Shown here piece after piece: positions 22,723 to 31,640 of a stretch of 38,040 nucleotides of DNA. The notes beneath the pieces are model-generated. The model was not told the DNA's origin. It saw only the letters and a list, made by a program, of their open reading frames with translations, and made no database searches. Every line of letters begins with the position of its first letter. The stretch's first letter is position 1. Both the position numbers and the translations under genes were made by a program. Source of the stretch: Armatimonadota bacterium (GTDB lineage Bacteria > Armatimonadota > Armatimonadia > Armatimonadales > Capsulimonadaceae); NCBI GenBank assembly GCA_019239955.1, contig JAFAZD010000166.1, positions 1 through 38,040 on the forward strand, in the 5' to 3' direction.

Positions 22723-24957
22723 ATGCGACGCCTGCTGCCCGTCCCCGCGTGCCTCTGCCTGCTCGCCGCCTGCGCCAGCGCCGATGTGCCCCGCGCGGTG
22801 GTGGAGCGCGGCAAGCAGGCCACAGTCCTGGTGGAGACCCCCGACGGCTCCGGCACAGCCTTCTGCATCAGCCCCGCCGGCGACTTCGTCACCAACCACC
22901 ACGTCGTCGCCGGCGCGGCGTTTGTCAAGATCGTCCTCCACTCCGGCGAGAAGGGCCAGAAGGTGCTGGAGGCGACGGTCGAGCGCGATGACGAGAAGGA
23001 CGACCTGGCCTTGCTCAAGGTGACGACGGATGAGGCGCTGACCGCGCTGCCGCTGGGGACGGACGCCAGCCTGTTCGAGACTCAGTCCGTCACCGCCTTC
23101 GGCTACCCCTTCGGCAAGGAGTTATCCGAAAACCCCGCCGACTACCCCGCTGTCACCGTCAGCCCCGGCCACGTCACAGCCCTGCGCCGCGATGGCGGCG
23201 CGCTCAAGGACATTCAGCTCGACGCCTCCCTCAACCCCGGCAACTCCGGCGGCCCCGTCGTGGACGACCAGGGCCGCGTGATCGGGATCGTCGAGGCCGG
23301 CATCCCCGGCGCGTCCCTCAACTTCGCCGTCCCCGCCGACGCCCTGCTCGCCTCGCCGCAGATCGCCCTGGCCCCGACCCGCATCCCCGCCGCCCGGCTG
23401 CACGCGCCCGTGGAGTTCCGCATTGCCCTGCGGTTCTGGAACGGCCCCCCCGTCACCGACCTGGACGTCACCCTTGCGCTGAACGGCGGGCGCGCCCTCC
23501 CCGCCCGGCCAGCGCCCGGCGGCTCCTACGTCGTCTCCGCCGTGCCCGCGCCAGGCTCGGACAGCCTCGCGTCCGTGCCCTACGAGGTCGTCGTTAAAGA
23601 GACCGGCCGCGTCATCGGGCGGCAAGGCGGGGCGCTGCTCGTGGAGGAGGCGCCTGGCCCGCCTACCGCGCTAGCTCCCGCCGCGCCCAGGGTCACGCTG
23701 CCGGCCATCGTGCCGCCCGCGCCCACGCCGCCGCCCATCCGCGACACGCGCCTAGCCACGCCGCAGGTCACCCTCGCCCTGCCCGGCGCGCTGGACGATG
23801 TGGCGGTCGGCGGGGGCGGGCGCTACCTGATCCTGTCGCTGAAGGGCCTGCACAAGCTGGCCGTGTTCGACGTCAGCGCCGCCGCCATCGTCCGCTACCT
23901 GCCCGTCGACTCCGACGACTACCGCTTCACCGCCGGGGCGGACGCGCTGATCGTCGTCCTGGAAGACCGCAAGGTCATCGAGCGCTGGAGTCTGGCGACG
24001 TTCGCGCGCCGGCTGACCGTGCCGGAGCCCAACTGGCAGGCGGTGCGGTGGGCGCGCATGGGGTCGGCCTCCGCCGGGCCCGTCGTGGTGGAGACCGGCG
24101 ACGGCGCGATTCACTGGCTGGACGCGGCGACGCTGGCCGAGTTCACGGTGGACACCCACAGCGCGCCCTACGGCTGGGGCGGCAGCGACCAGTTCCCGTT
24201 CGATTACCGCCTCTCTCCCGACGGCACGGTGCTGGTGGGGTGGGTCACGGGCCTCTCCCCGCGCACGATCATCACCGCCCTGTTTCACGGCGACCATGCC
24301 GACCTCCACGCCGCGTCCGTGGAGGGCTACAACGGCTACTACTACACGCCGGGCGCGGACGACGGCCTGATCTACACCTCCGCCGGCCTCGCCACGCTGA
24401 CAATGGATCCGGTGGATCCCGCCACGTTCCACGCCTCCCACTGCCTGCCCGCGCAGGGCGGCAGCCTGTTCCTGGCGGCCCAGGGCGCGTCGGTCAGCAT
24501 CTACACCACCACCGACAAGCGGTTGCTGCTGACCCTGCCCAAGATGGACGAGCTGGGCGGCGACCTGTGGGACCTGGAAAAACAGGTCTTCTACGTCCCC
24601 GCCGCCAACCTGCTCGTCACCGTCCCCACCGCCCGCGACCGGATGATCCTGCGCCGCCTGAACCTGACGGCAGAGTTGCAGAAGACCGGCGTGGACTACC
24701 TGTTCGTCCGCTCCGTCCCCCCCCGCAGGTTCCACAAAGGCCAGAAATACGTGTACCAGATGGAGGTCGCCTCGAAGCGGGGCAACTTGAAGTACTTTCT
24801 GGACAGCGGCCCGCCGGGCATGACGCTCTCCCCGACGGGCCGGCTGGTCTGGGCCGTGCCGGCGAACTACGGCGGGAGCGAGGAAAACGTGATCGTCCGC
24901 GTGCGGGACGCCACGAGCCAGGAGATTTACCACACGTTCCGCATCGCGCCCGGTTAG
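22723..24957 (+). CDS. Lipoprotein trypsin-like serine protease with beta-propeller-like and cadherin-like C-terminal parts
   Basis: A 744-residue exported protein. The signal ends in lipobox LAAC (C17). The HtrA-type protease domain (about 26-215) has the complete triad: H60 in TNHHVV, D94 in KDDLALLKV and S175 in GNSGGPVV. There is no PDZ domain. After a Pro-rich linker (about 305-340), residues about 345-660 have repeated short beta segments such as LDDVAVGGGGRYLILSLKG and FDYRLSPDGTVLVGW, consistent with a WD40/YVTN-like propeller. The last part (SGPPGMTLSPTGRLVWAVP, NVIVRVRD) looks like an Ig/cadherin-like domain. Role: probably envelope protein quality control or binding of a large surface partner. 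Its stop overlaps the convergent efflux gene by four bases. Confidence 0.87.
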   Translation: MRRLLPVPACLCLLAACASADVPRAVVERGKQATVLVETPDGSGTAFCISPAGDFVTNHHVVAGAAFVKIVLHSGEKGQKVLEATVERDDEKDDLALLKVTTDEALTALPLGTDASLFETQSVTAFGYPFGKELSENPADYPAVTVSPGHVTALRRDGGALKDIQLDASLNPGNSGGPVVDDQGRVIGIVEAGIPGASLNFAVPADALLASPQIALAPTRIPAARLHAPVEFRIALRFWNGPPVTDLDVTLALNGGRALPARPAPGGSYVVSAVPAPGSDSLASVPYEVVVKETGRVIGRQGGALLVEEAPGPPTALAPAAPRVTLPAIVPPAPTPPPIRDTRLATPQVTLALPGALDDVAVGGGGRYLILSLKGLHKLAVFDVSAAAIVRYLPVDSDDYRFTAGADALIVVLEDRKVIERWSLATFARRLTVPEPNWQAVRWARMGSASAGPVVVETGDGAIHWLDAATLAEFTVDTHSAPYGWGGSDQFPFDYRLSPDGTVLVGWVTGLSPRTIITALFHGDHADLHAASVEGYNGYYYTPGADDGLIYTSAGLATLTMDPVDPATFHASHCLPAQGGSLFLAAQGASVSIYTTTDKRLLLTLPKMDELGGDLWDLEKQVFYVPAANLLVTVPTARDRMILRRLNLTAELQKTGVDYLFVRSVPPRRFHKGQKYVYQMEVASKRGNLKYFLDSGPPGMTLSPTGRLVWAVPANYGGSEENVIVRVRDATSQEIYHTFRIAPG

Positions 24958-26642
24958 TGCCCCGCACCGGCCCCTGGGCCGCCGACCTTGCCGACACGCA
25001 GCAGGAGGATGGCGGGCGCGGCGCACACGAAGGCGATGCCCAGCAGCAGGAAGCCGTCGTTGAAGGCCATCACCGAGGCCTGCGCCTGCACGGTATGGTC
25101 AATGAGCCCCAGCGCGCCTGCCTGAGCGTCCGCCAGGCTTTTCCCGTGGGCCATCAGGTTGCTGGCCGCCGCCTGTTGCCGGGCCAGCAGCAGCGGATTG
25201 CCCGACGTGAGGTTGGCAACCAGATTATAGCGGTGGTAGCGGCTCATGTCCACGATGTACGTGTTCAGCACGGCGATGCCGAATGAGCCGCCGAGCTGGC
25301 GTGCCAGGTTGATGAACGAGGAGCCTTGCGCGATCTCCGGCCCGTGCAAGGCGGCGAAGATGACGTTGTTGATCGGCGTGAACAAGAAACCCAGCCCGAA
25401 GCCGCGGATGATCAACGCCAGGCGCGTGTCCGGCTCGCCGCTGGCGATGCTCAGGTGGCCCAGGTCCCACATGGACCAGATGAACAACACGACCCCGAAC
25501 ACGATGAGCGCGCGCGGGTCCGCCAGGCGCCGCTTGCCCATGAGCAGCCGCCCGCAGATCATCGCGCCCACGGCGGTAGCCAGGCCGCCCGGCAGCAGCA
25601 CCAGCCCGGTCGCCGTCGGCGAGAAGCCCAGCACGTTCTGCGTGAACAGCGGGAAGATGAAGATCGCCCCGTAGAGGCCGAAGCCCAGCGCCAGAAACAG
25701 CATCAGACCCGCCGTGAAACTTCTGTTCTTCAGCACCCGGAAGTCTATGACCGGATGCTTGTTGCGCGGGGACAGTTCCCAGGCGACCAAGGCGATCAGG
25801 GACACGGCGGCGATCACCGACAGCCGCTGGATCGCCACGCTGTCGAACCAGTCGTCGCGCTCGCCCTCCTCCAGCACGTACTGCAAGGACCCCAGGCCCG
25901 CCGTCAGCAGCAGAATGCCGATGTAGTCAATCGCCCCGGTGCGGTTCTGCGCCTGGGTGTCGTGCAAGAAGAAGTAGACCAGCGCGACCGAGACCATGCC
26001 GATGGGCACGTTGATGAAGAAGCACCAGGGCCAGGTGTAGTTGTCGGTGATCCAGCCCCCCAGGGTCGGCCCGACGGTGGGGGCGACGACGATGCCCAGC
26101 ACGAAGATGGTCTGCACCATGCTCTGCTCTTCCTTGGGGAAGACCTGGCGCAGCGTCGCCTGCGCCGTGGACAGCAGCGCCGCCCCGCCCGCCCCCTGCA
26201 CGATGCGCCAGACGACCAACTGGATCAGCGACCGCGACGTGCCGCAGAAGAACGAGGCGATGATGAAGAGCAGAATCGAGAACGACAGATAGTTCTTGCG
26301 CCCGAACCGATTTGACAGCCACGCCGTCATCGGCAGCACGACCACGTTGGAGAGGATGTAGCCAGTGGAGACCCAGGCGATCTCGTCGGTGGTCGCGTTG
26401 AGGTTGCCGGCCATCTGCGGCAGGGCGACGTTGATGATGGTGGTGTCCAGCACCTCCATGACGGCCGCCGTGATCAGGCCGATCAGGATGATCCAGCGGA
26501 AGTGCAGGTTCGACTCGTCGGCCGTTCCGCCACCCCCGTCACCGCCCCGGCCGTGTTCGCCCTTGGGCGCGGGCGGCCAGACACGCGGCTGCCCGTGCTC
26601 CGGGTCGCGCCCGCCGCGATGCAGATTCGCCGGTGTCGCCAT
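24954..26642 (-). CDS. EmrB/QacA-family (DHA2) multidrug efflux MFS transporter
   Basis: A 562-residue 14-helix proton-driven exporter. After a hydrophilic N-terminus of about 48 residues comes the family start FRWIILIGLITAAVMEVLDT, TTIINVALPQM and the MFS loop motif SNRFGRKNYL. The antiporter motif region follows in GIVVAPTVGPTLGGWITDNY. It works with the HlyD-type and TolC genes upstream as a tripartite pump. About 60 bases separate it from the fusion protein gene, with a GC-rich hairpin between. The operon is headed by a tetR gene. Confidence 0.93.
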   Translation of the reverse strand: MATPANLHRGGRDPEHGQPRVWPPAPKGEHGRGGDGGGGTADESNLHFRWIILIGLITAAVMEVLDTTIINVALPQMAGNLNATTDEIAWVSTGYILSNVVVLPMTAWLSNRFGRKNYLSFSILLFIIASFFCGTSRSLIQLVVWRIVQGAGGAALLSTAQATLRQVFPKEEQSMVQTIFVLGIVVAPTVGPTLGGWITDNYTWPWCFFINVPIGMVSVALVYFFLHDTQAQNRTGAIDYIGILLLTAGLGSLQYVLEEGERDDWFDSVAIQRLSVIAAVSLIALVAWELSPRNKHPVIDFRVLKNRSFTAGLMLFLALGFGLYGAIFIFPLFTQNVLGFSPTATGLVLLPGGLATAVGAMICGRLLMGKRRLADPRALIVFGVVLFIWSMWDLGHLSIASGEPDTRLALIIRGFGLGFLFTPINNVIFAALHGPEIAQGSSFINLARQLGGSFGIAVLNTYIVDMSRYHRYNLVANLTSGNPLLLARQQAAASNLMAHGKSLADAQAGALGLIDHTVQAQASVMAFNDGFLLLGIAFVCAAPAILLLRVGKVGGPGAGAGH

Positions 26643-26670
26643 GCGTTGCTCTCGTTTCTAAAAGGCGGTG

Positions 26671-26693
26671 GGGGCGACCCGCCGGGCCGCCCC
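26671..26693. repeat. Small GC-rich hairpin repeat between emrB and emrA homologues
   Basis: ggggcg at 26671-26676 pairs with cgcccc at 26688-26693, with further cccg/cggg pairing inside. The sequence gtaggggcggcccggcgggt (minus strand) looks like a dispersed GC-rich repeat rather than a functional site. It could also weaken read-through to emrB. Confidence 0.45.
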
Positions 26694-26703
26694 TACAAAG
26701 GGG

Positions 26704-29070
26704 TTACATCCCGCCGCCTGCGCCCCCACCGGACGCCCCTGTGCCCCCGCCGGAGCTACCCGCGCCGGTCCCGCCGCTGACGCCCGCCGCGCCCCCTGGC
26801 CCGCCCGCCGCCGCGCCGGTCCCGCCGCCGCTCGTCGTGCCACCGACGCTGGACGCGCCGGTTGCATTACCGCCGCTCATGCCGCCGGCTCCCATGCCTC
26901 CGGGCGCGCCCGCGTTGCCGCCGGGTCCCGGGGCGCCTGCGCCCATACCGGCCGTGCCTGCCGTGCCATCAGGACCGACGGGCGAGTTGGATATCCCGCT
27001 CGGACCGTTGGACGGGCCGCCGGGGGAATTGGACGGGCCGCCACTGACGCCGCCGTTCATTCCCTGCGGGCCGTTCATGCTCTGCGGGCTGCTTATGCCG
27101 CCGGAACTGATCGCGCCCGTCCCGTTATTCGCGCCCTCTCCGCCGGAGGTGTTGTTCTCCTGCCCACCAATGGCGTTGCCGCCGGACGGCGGGGCCATGA
27201 CGCCCCCGCCGGTGGCCGCACCCGGCGCGCCAGCAGAACTGCCGCCGGCAGAGCCGCTGCCGGAAGCGTTGCCGCCGGCGGACTGACCGCCGTTGCCGCC
27301 CCCGCCGGTGCCGCCCCCGCCGGTGTTGATGCCGTGGTCGCGGGCCACCTTGCCGGAGTCGTCGCCGGTGTCAATGGTCGCCGTCACAGACATGCCCTGA
27401 CGCAGTTTCTGGATGTCGGCGGCGCGGCCGTATTGCTTGTCCTCGTCGTCCCTGGCCGCGTACACTGCGATGCGGACCGGGATGCGCTGGACGACCTTGG
27501 TGAAGTTGCCCGTCGCGTTGTCCGGCGGCAGCAGGGCCGTCGCCGCGCCCGTCGCCTGGTTGATGGCCTGCACATAGCCGTGGAAGACCCGACCGGGGAA
27601 GGTATCCACCTCCACCTCGGCGTCCTGGCCGGGCTTGACATCGGTGAGCTGGGTCTCCTTGAAGTTGGCCTCCACCCAGACGTAGTTGCTCTGCGAGATC
27701 GTCACCACCGTCTGGCCGGGCGAGAGTGCGGAGCCGGGGTTGACCGCCTTCTTGACCACCTCGCCATCGGTCGGCGCGTACAAGAAGGTGTCGCTATAGG
27801 ACACCTGCGCGTTCTGCAGGGCGGCCAGCGCCTGGGCGGCCTGGGCCTGGTAGGTGGCGATCTGCTTGCGGCGCAGGGATATCTGGCTGTTGCCCGCCTC
27901 GGCCGTGGCGAGGTCCGCCTGCGCCTGCCCGCCCTGTTGCAGACTGTTCAGGACGTTGCTGCGCTGAATCGGGACGTTGATGAAGTTGGCACGGGCCAGA
28001 TTCTCCCCGGCGCGGGCGACGCTCACCTGCTGGAGCACGGCGTCTGCCTGCTCACGGGCCGCCTGCAGCTGGGCCCGCGCCTGGGCGACGTTGGCCTGCG
28101 CCTGCTGCACCTGGCTCTGCGCCTCCTGCGCCTGCTGCCGCGCGGCGGCGAGCTGCGCCTGCGTACTATCCCGGGTGGCGAGGACGGCGTCGTACTGCGA
28201 CGGCGTCACCGCCTCCTGCTGAAGCAGGCCGGCGTAGCGGGCCTCGTCCTTGGCCGCCTTGACGGCATTGGCCTGGACGGCGGCGACCTGAGACGCGGCG
28301 GCCTCGGCGGCGCGCCGGTACGTCTGCACCGCCTGCTGCTGGGTCCGCACCCCCTCCTGCGCGGTCCCGACCTGGGCTAGCGCCTGCGCGTACTGGGCCT
28401 GGGCCTGCCGCACCTGGCTGGCCGCCTGCCGCACCGTGTTCTGCGCCGTGGCCTGGCTCAAGGCGACCTGCCGCTGCGCCCCGGCGACCTTGGCCTGCTG
28501 GGCCGCCACCCCGGCCCGCGCCCGCTGGATGGCGGCCTGCGTGGCCAGCTTCTCGTAGGCGAGGGTGATGCGCGCCTGCGGCAGCTGGCTCTGGGCGGCC
28601 TGGTACGCCGCCTTCGCCTGGCGCAGACTGGCGAGCGGCCCGCTGTCGTCCAGCCGCCCGATGAGCTGGCCCTTCCGCACGAAGTTGCCCTCCTCCACCG
28701 TCAGCGTCTCCAGCGTGCCGGCGATGATGGGGCTGACGTTGACCAGGTTGCCGGTGATGTAGGCGTCGTCCGTGGAAACGTGCGTCTGGCCGTAGCTGTA
28801 GGCGCGCAGGCCCCAGATCAGGGCGAACACGGCCGCCACGGCGGCGATGACGCCGAGGATCAGCTTGCGCTGCGGGCTGGCCTGCTTCTTCCCGCCGTCG
28901 TCGTGGGCGGGGTCGCCTTCCTTCCTGGGCGGCTTGTACTTGCTGGCGTCGTGGCCGTCGTGTTTGGTGCCCTCGTGCTGGCCGGGGACGAACTTGGCCT
29001 GCCCATTGCCCTTCTTGTCCGCCTCCGGGGCCGGCCCCGGCGATTGCGATGTCGTCTGATCGTCTGCCAT
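26704..29070 (-). CDS. HlyD/EmrA-family membrane fusion protein with a 209-residue glycine-rich tail
   Basis: A 788-residue periplasmic adaptor from the ATG at 29070, about twice the usual length of EmrA. A hydrophilic N-terminus and one membrane anchor (KLILGVIAAVAAVFALIWGL) precede the barrel-sandwich half (STDDAYITGNLVNVSPIIAG), a very long alpha-helical hairpin rich in Gln/Ala (about residues 130-430) and the second half with DTFLYAPTDGEVVKKAVNPG and SNYVWVEANFKETQLTDVKP. The C-terminal 209 residues (encoded by 26707-27333) are Gly/Ser/Asn/Ala low complexity with NGPQGMNGG-type motifs. That tail is not part of the family and its function is unknown. The gene overlaps the TolC homologue's end region closely. 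Confidence 0.9.
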   Translation of the reverse strand: MADDQTTSQSPGPAPEADKKGNGQAKFVPGQHEGTKHDGHDASKYKPPRKEGDPAHDDGGKKQASPQRKLILGVIAAVAAVFALIWGLRAYSYGQTHVSTDDAYITGNLVNVSPIIAGTLETLTVEEGNFVRKGQLIGRLDDSGPLASLRQAKAAYQAAQSQLPQARITLAYEKLATQAAIQRARAGVAAQQAKVAGAQRQVALSQATAQNTVRQAASQVRQAQAQYAQALAQVGTAQEGVRTQQQAVQTYRRAAEAAASQVAAVQANAVKAAKDEARYAGLLQQEAVTPSQYDAVLATRDSTQAQLAAARQQAQEAQSQVQQAQANVAQARAQLQAAREQADAVLQQVSVARAGENLARANFINVPIQRSNVLNSLQQGGQAQADLATAEAGNSQISLRRKQIATYQAQAAQALAALQNAQVSYSDTFLYAPTDGEVVKKAVNPGSALSPGQTVVTISQSNYVWVEANFKETQLTDVKPGQDAEVEVDTFPGRVFHGYVQAINQATGAATALLPPDNATGNFTKVVQRIPVRIAVYAARDDEDKQYGRAADIQKLRQGMSVTATIDTGDDSGKVARDHGINTGGGGTGGGGNGGQSAGGNASGSGSAGGSSAGAPGAATGGGVMAPPSGGNAIGGQENNTSGGEGANNGTGAISSGGISSPQSMNGPQGMNGGVSGGPSNSPGGPSNGPSGISNSPVGPDGTAGTAGMGAGAPGPGGNAGAPGGMGAGGMSGGNATGASSVGGTTSGGGTGAAAGGPGGAAGVSGGTGAGSSGGGTGASGGGAGGGM

Positions 29071-29114
29071 GTGCTCTCTGCTTTCTGTCTCCCCCAGGAT
29101 TGGGGCGGGAGCCA

Positions 29115-30845
29115 TCACTGCGTCTGCGGCCTGCCGATGGCGTTCTGGAACTGGGCGCGGGCCACCAGATAGTCATAAACGGCGTTGACCTGGCTGTTCT
29201 CCGCCTGCACCAGGGCCGCCTGCGCGTCCGTCACTTCCAGGAACAGGCCGACCCCGCCCCGGTAGCGGATTTCGGCCAGTTGCCGGGCGGCGACGGCCTG
29301 CTCCAAGGCCGTGTTGGCCGCGTCAATCTGGTTGGCCGCCGTCACCAGGTTCAAATACGCCTGCCGCACGTCCAGCGCCACGTCCGAGCGCTGGGACTCC
29401 AGCGTCGTCTGCGCGTTCTCCCGGCGCAGCCGCGCCTCCTGCACCCGGTCGCGCGTCGCCCCGGCGTCGTAGAGCGGGATGGTCAGGGTCCCCGTCACCT
29501 CCGCCGTCCGCTGGCGCGGGTTCTGGAACGACGTGGTCGGGAAATAGTCGCCGGCGGCGTCCACCGTCAGCGTCGGCTCCAGGCCCGCCCGCGCCAGCGT
29601 GATGCCGGTCTCGGCGACCCGCACGTTCACCTGGTCGGCGAGTATCTCCGGGCGGCTGGCAAACGCCGTGTCTAGACTGCGGTTCAGGTCAATGCCGCCG
29701 ACCTCGCCGGGCGCGACCGTGTATGGGGTGAACGTGGCCTCCGGGCTGGGCGCGCCGACCGCGCCGGTGTTGGTGACGGGCTGGCCGACGGTGACGCCTG
29801 GCACGTCCTCCACAACGATCGGCGTCGCCAGGGGACGCCCGACCAGGTCGTTGAAGCTGCTCTGGGCGACGCCGGCATTGTTCTGGGCCTGAATGAGTTG
29901 CTGCTGGGCCTGGGCGACCTGCGTGTTGGCCCGCAGCAGGTCAATCCGCTGGCCGGTGCCCGCCCGGTACAGGCTCAGCGCGTCCTTCTGCTGCTGCTGC
30001 GCGTTCTGCAGGCTTGCCCGGGCGACCTGGACCTGATGCTGGGCGCGCAGCAGGTTGAAATAAATGGTCCTGCCGCGCAGGATGCGGGCATTGCTGACTT
30101 GCTGTAAAAGGAACTGGTCCGCCAGGCTCTGCAGCCGGTACTGATCGCTGGCGGCCCGGATCTGCCCGGCGATGTCCAACTGATCCACCAGATTCAGCTG
30201 CAGCAGCTCCGTGTGGCTCGGCAGGACTTCAATGGGCGGGCTTCCCCCGATACTGATCCTGGTCGCTTGGTCGTAGCGGGTCGCCTGCCCCCGCGCGTTG
30301 ACATTCGGCCTGCCCTGGGCGGCGGCCTCATCGGCGCGTCGCCGGTCAATCTCAATGTTCCGGGTGGCCGTCTGCACGTCGGCGCTGCTCTTGAGGGCGT
30401 CGGCGACGGTCTGCGCGACGTTGTAGCGCACCGGGGCCGGGTTGCCCGTCTGCGGCACGCTGCCGCCCGGCGCGGCCCCATTACTGAGCGCGCCGCCCGT
30501 CCCCGTGCCTGTTGTGCCGTTGACGCCGCTCGTCCCAGTTGTGCCGCCGGCCCCGTTCGTACCGTTGGCCCCAGTCGCGCCGGGAGCCGCCGCGCCATTG
30601 TTGCCGGTCGTCCCGGCCGCCGTGCCGCCCGTCGCGCCGCTGGCCGCCGTGCCGGTGGTCCCGGTGGCGGTCCCGTTGCCGGTGGTCCCGGCGTTGCCCG
30701 GCGCGCCCGTGCCCCCATTGGCCGCACCGGCCGCGCCGCCGGCCCCGGCCGCACCGGCCTGCGCGTGGAGGGCGGCCGGGGCAATGCTCAACAGCAGCGC
30801 GGCCACGAGGGCGGCTCCGGTCTTCTTCGTGTTCGCGTATGTCAT
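29115..30845 (-). CDS. TolC-family outer-membrane efflux protein with a glycine-rich N-terminal extension
   Basis: A 576-residue exported protein from the ATG at 30845 (AGGA upstream). The signal peptide ends near LHAQA (30). Residues 31-136 are Gly/Thr/Asn/Ala low complexity, unusual for the family. The rest is a TolC/OEP channel made of two repeats: long helices such as LLRAQHQVQVARASLQNAQQ and LDVRQAYLNLVTAANQIDAA and beta segments facing the outer membrane. It is the second gene of the tetR efflux operon, followed by the HlyD-like adaptor 44 bases on. An alternative ATG at 30875 adds 10 residues. Confidence 0.9.
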   Translation of the reverse strand: MTYANTKKTGAALVAALLLSIAPAALHAQAGAAGAGGAAGAANGGTGAPGNAGTTGNGTATGTTGTAASGATGGTAAGTTGNNGAAAPGATGANGTNGAGGTTGTSGVNGTTGTGTGGALSNGAAPGGSVPQTGNPAPVRYNVAQTVADALKSSADVQTATRNIEIDRRRADEAAAQGRPNVNARGQATRYDQATRISIGGSPPIEVLPSHTELLQLNLVDQLDIAGQIRAASDQYRLQSLADQFLLQQVSNARILRGRTIYFNLLRAQHQVQVARASLQNAQQQQKDALSLYRAGTGQRIDLLRANTQVAQAQQQLIQAQNNAGVAQSSFNDLVGRPLATPIVVEDVPGVTVGQPVTNTGAVGAPSPEATFTPYTVAPGEVGGIDLNRSLDTAFASRPEILADQVNVRVAETGITLARAGLEPTLTVDAAGDYFPTTSFQNPRQRTAEVTGTLTIPLYDAGATRDRVQEARLRRENAQTTLESQRSDVALDVRQAYLNLVTAANQIDAANTALEQAVAARQLAEIRYRGGVGLFLEVTDAQAALVQAENSQVNAVYDYLVARAQFQNAIGRPQTQ

Positions 30846-30904
30846 CCCTATTCCTGTCGTTGCTTTTGGCAGCATATGACCAAAGCGATGTTGAGTTCAA
30901 ACCA

Positions 30905-31498
30905 TCAGTCACAGCGCCGCAGGCCGCGGACCGCCAAATCCACCATGCGTCCGATCTCCGCCTGCATCTCTTCAAGGTCCGTCACAAAGGGGAAAGGCGG
31001 CAGCAGGCCGTGCGTCATGGATTTGAGCGTTCGGGCCGCCTGCATCGTGTCCGAAACGGCGAAAATGCCGCGCTGGTTTCCTTCCTCCAGCACTTCAGCG
31101 ATCAACGCGATCTCGTGTTCCAGGTAGGGGCGCATTCGTGCCTGGATGTGTGGGCGAACCGCGATCACCATTTCCTGCGCCTCCGGCGACGCAATACAGC
31201 GGCGGTGCGCCGTCAAGATGGGCGAGGCCAGCATGTCCTTGAGTTTTTGCACCGTCTCTCGGCGGGAATCGCGAGCGATCTCCTGAACAGTCGTCAGGTT
31301 CGCTTCCTTGAACTGGGCGATGATGGCGAGGCCGATGTCTTCCTTGCTGTCAAAGTGGAGGTAGACCGTGCCCTTGCCCACCCCGGCATCGCCGGCGATC
31401 TCGTCAATCGTGGTCTTCCTGAAGCCGTAGCGCCACAGCCGCTCTTCCGCCGCCTCCAATATCCTTTGACGAATATCGCCCGCCGCCGTGCGTGCCAT
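30905..31498 (-). CDS. TetR-family transcriptional regulator of the efflux operon
   Basis: A 197-residue regulator from the ATG at 31498 (GAGGG upstream). The N-terminal helix-turn-helix is typical: RILEAAEERLWRYGFRKTTI, DEIAGDAGVGKGTVYLHFDSKEDI. The C-terminal ligand-binding part is variable. It lies first in the efflux operon, 59 bases before the TolC homologue, so it probably represses its own promoter and releases it on drug binding. A candidate operator overlaps the promoter at 31517-31571. Confidence 0.92.
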   Translation of the reverse strand: MARTAAGDIRQRILEAAEERLWRYGFRKTTIDEIAGDAGVGKGTVYLHFDSKEDIGLAIIAQFKEANLTTVQEIARDSRRETVQKLKDMLASPILTAHRRCIASPEAQEMVIAVRPHIQARMRPYLEHEIALIAEVLEEGNQRGIFAVSDTMQAARTLKSMTHGLLPPFPFVTDLEEMQAEIGRMVDLAVRGLRRCD

Positions 31499-31516
31499 CC
31501 TCAATCCCTCACAATA

Positions 31517-31571
31517 ATGACCAATCCGGTTTTACGGTCATATTATACTCTCTTCTCTTCCCAATTGTAAA
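31517..31571 (-). promoter_or_regulatory. Promoter and candidate TetR operator for the efflux operon
   Basis: On the minus strand TTTACA (31571-31566) and TATAAT (31547-31542) are 18 bases apart. Immediately after the -10 lies the inverted repeat atgacc (31517-31522) and ggtcat (31536-31541). Its place over the start site suits repression by the TetR protein encoded next. Confidence 0.65.
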
Positions 31572-31600
31572 CCCCTTGGCCCATTTTTTAAGCCCATATT

Positions 31601-31609
31601 TGCTATAAT
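31601..31609 (+). promoter_or_regulatory. Extended -10 promoter of the PhzF-like gene
   Basis: TGCTATAAT gives an extended -10 (TGn before TATAAT at 31604-31609), about 32 bases before the start codon. A good -35 is not seen, as is usual for extended -10 promoters. It diverges from the tetR promoter. Confidence 0.6.
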
Positions 31610-31640
31610 TTCCGGGGATGCCAATCTGGGGGAGGATGTG

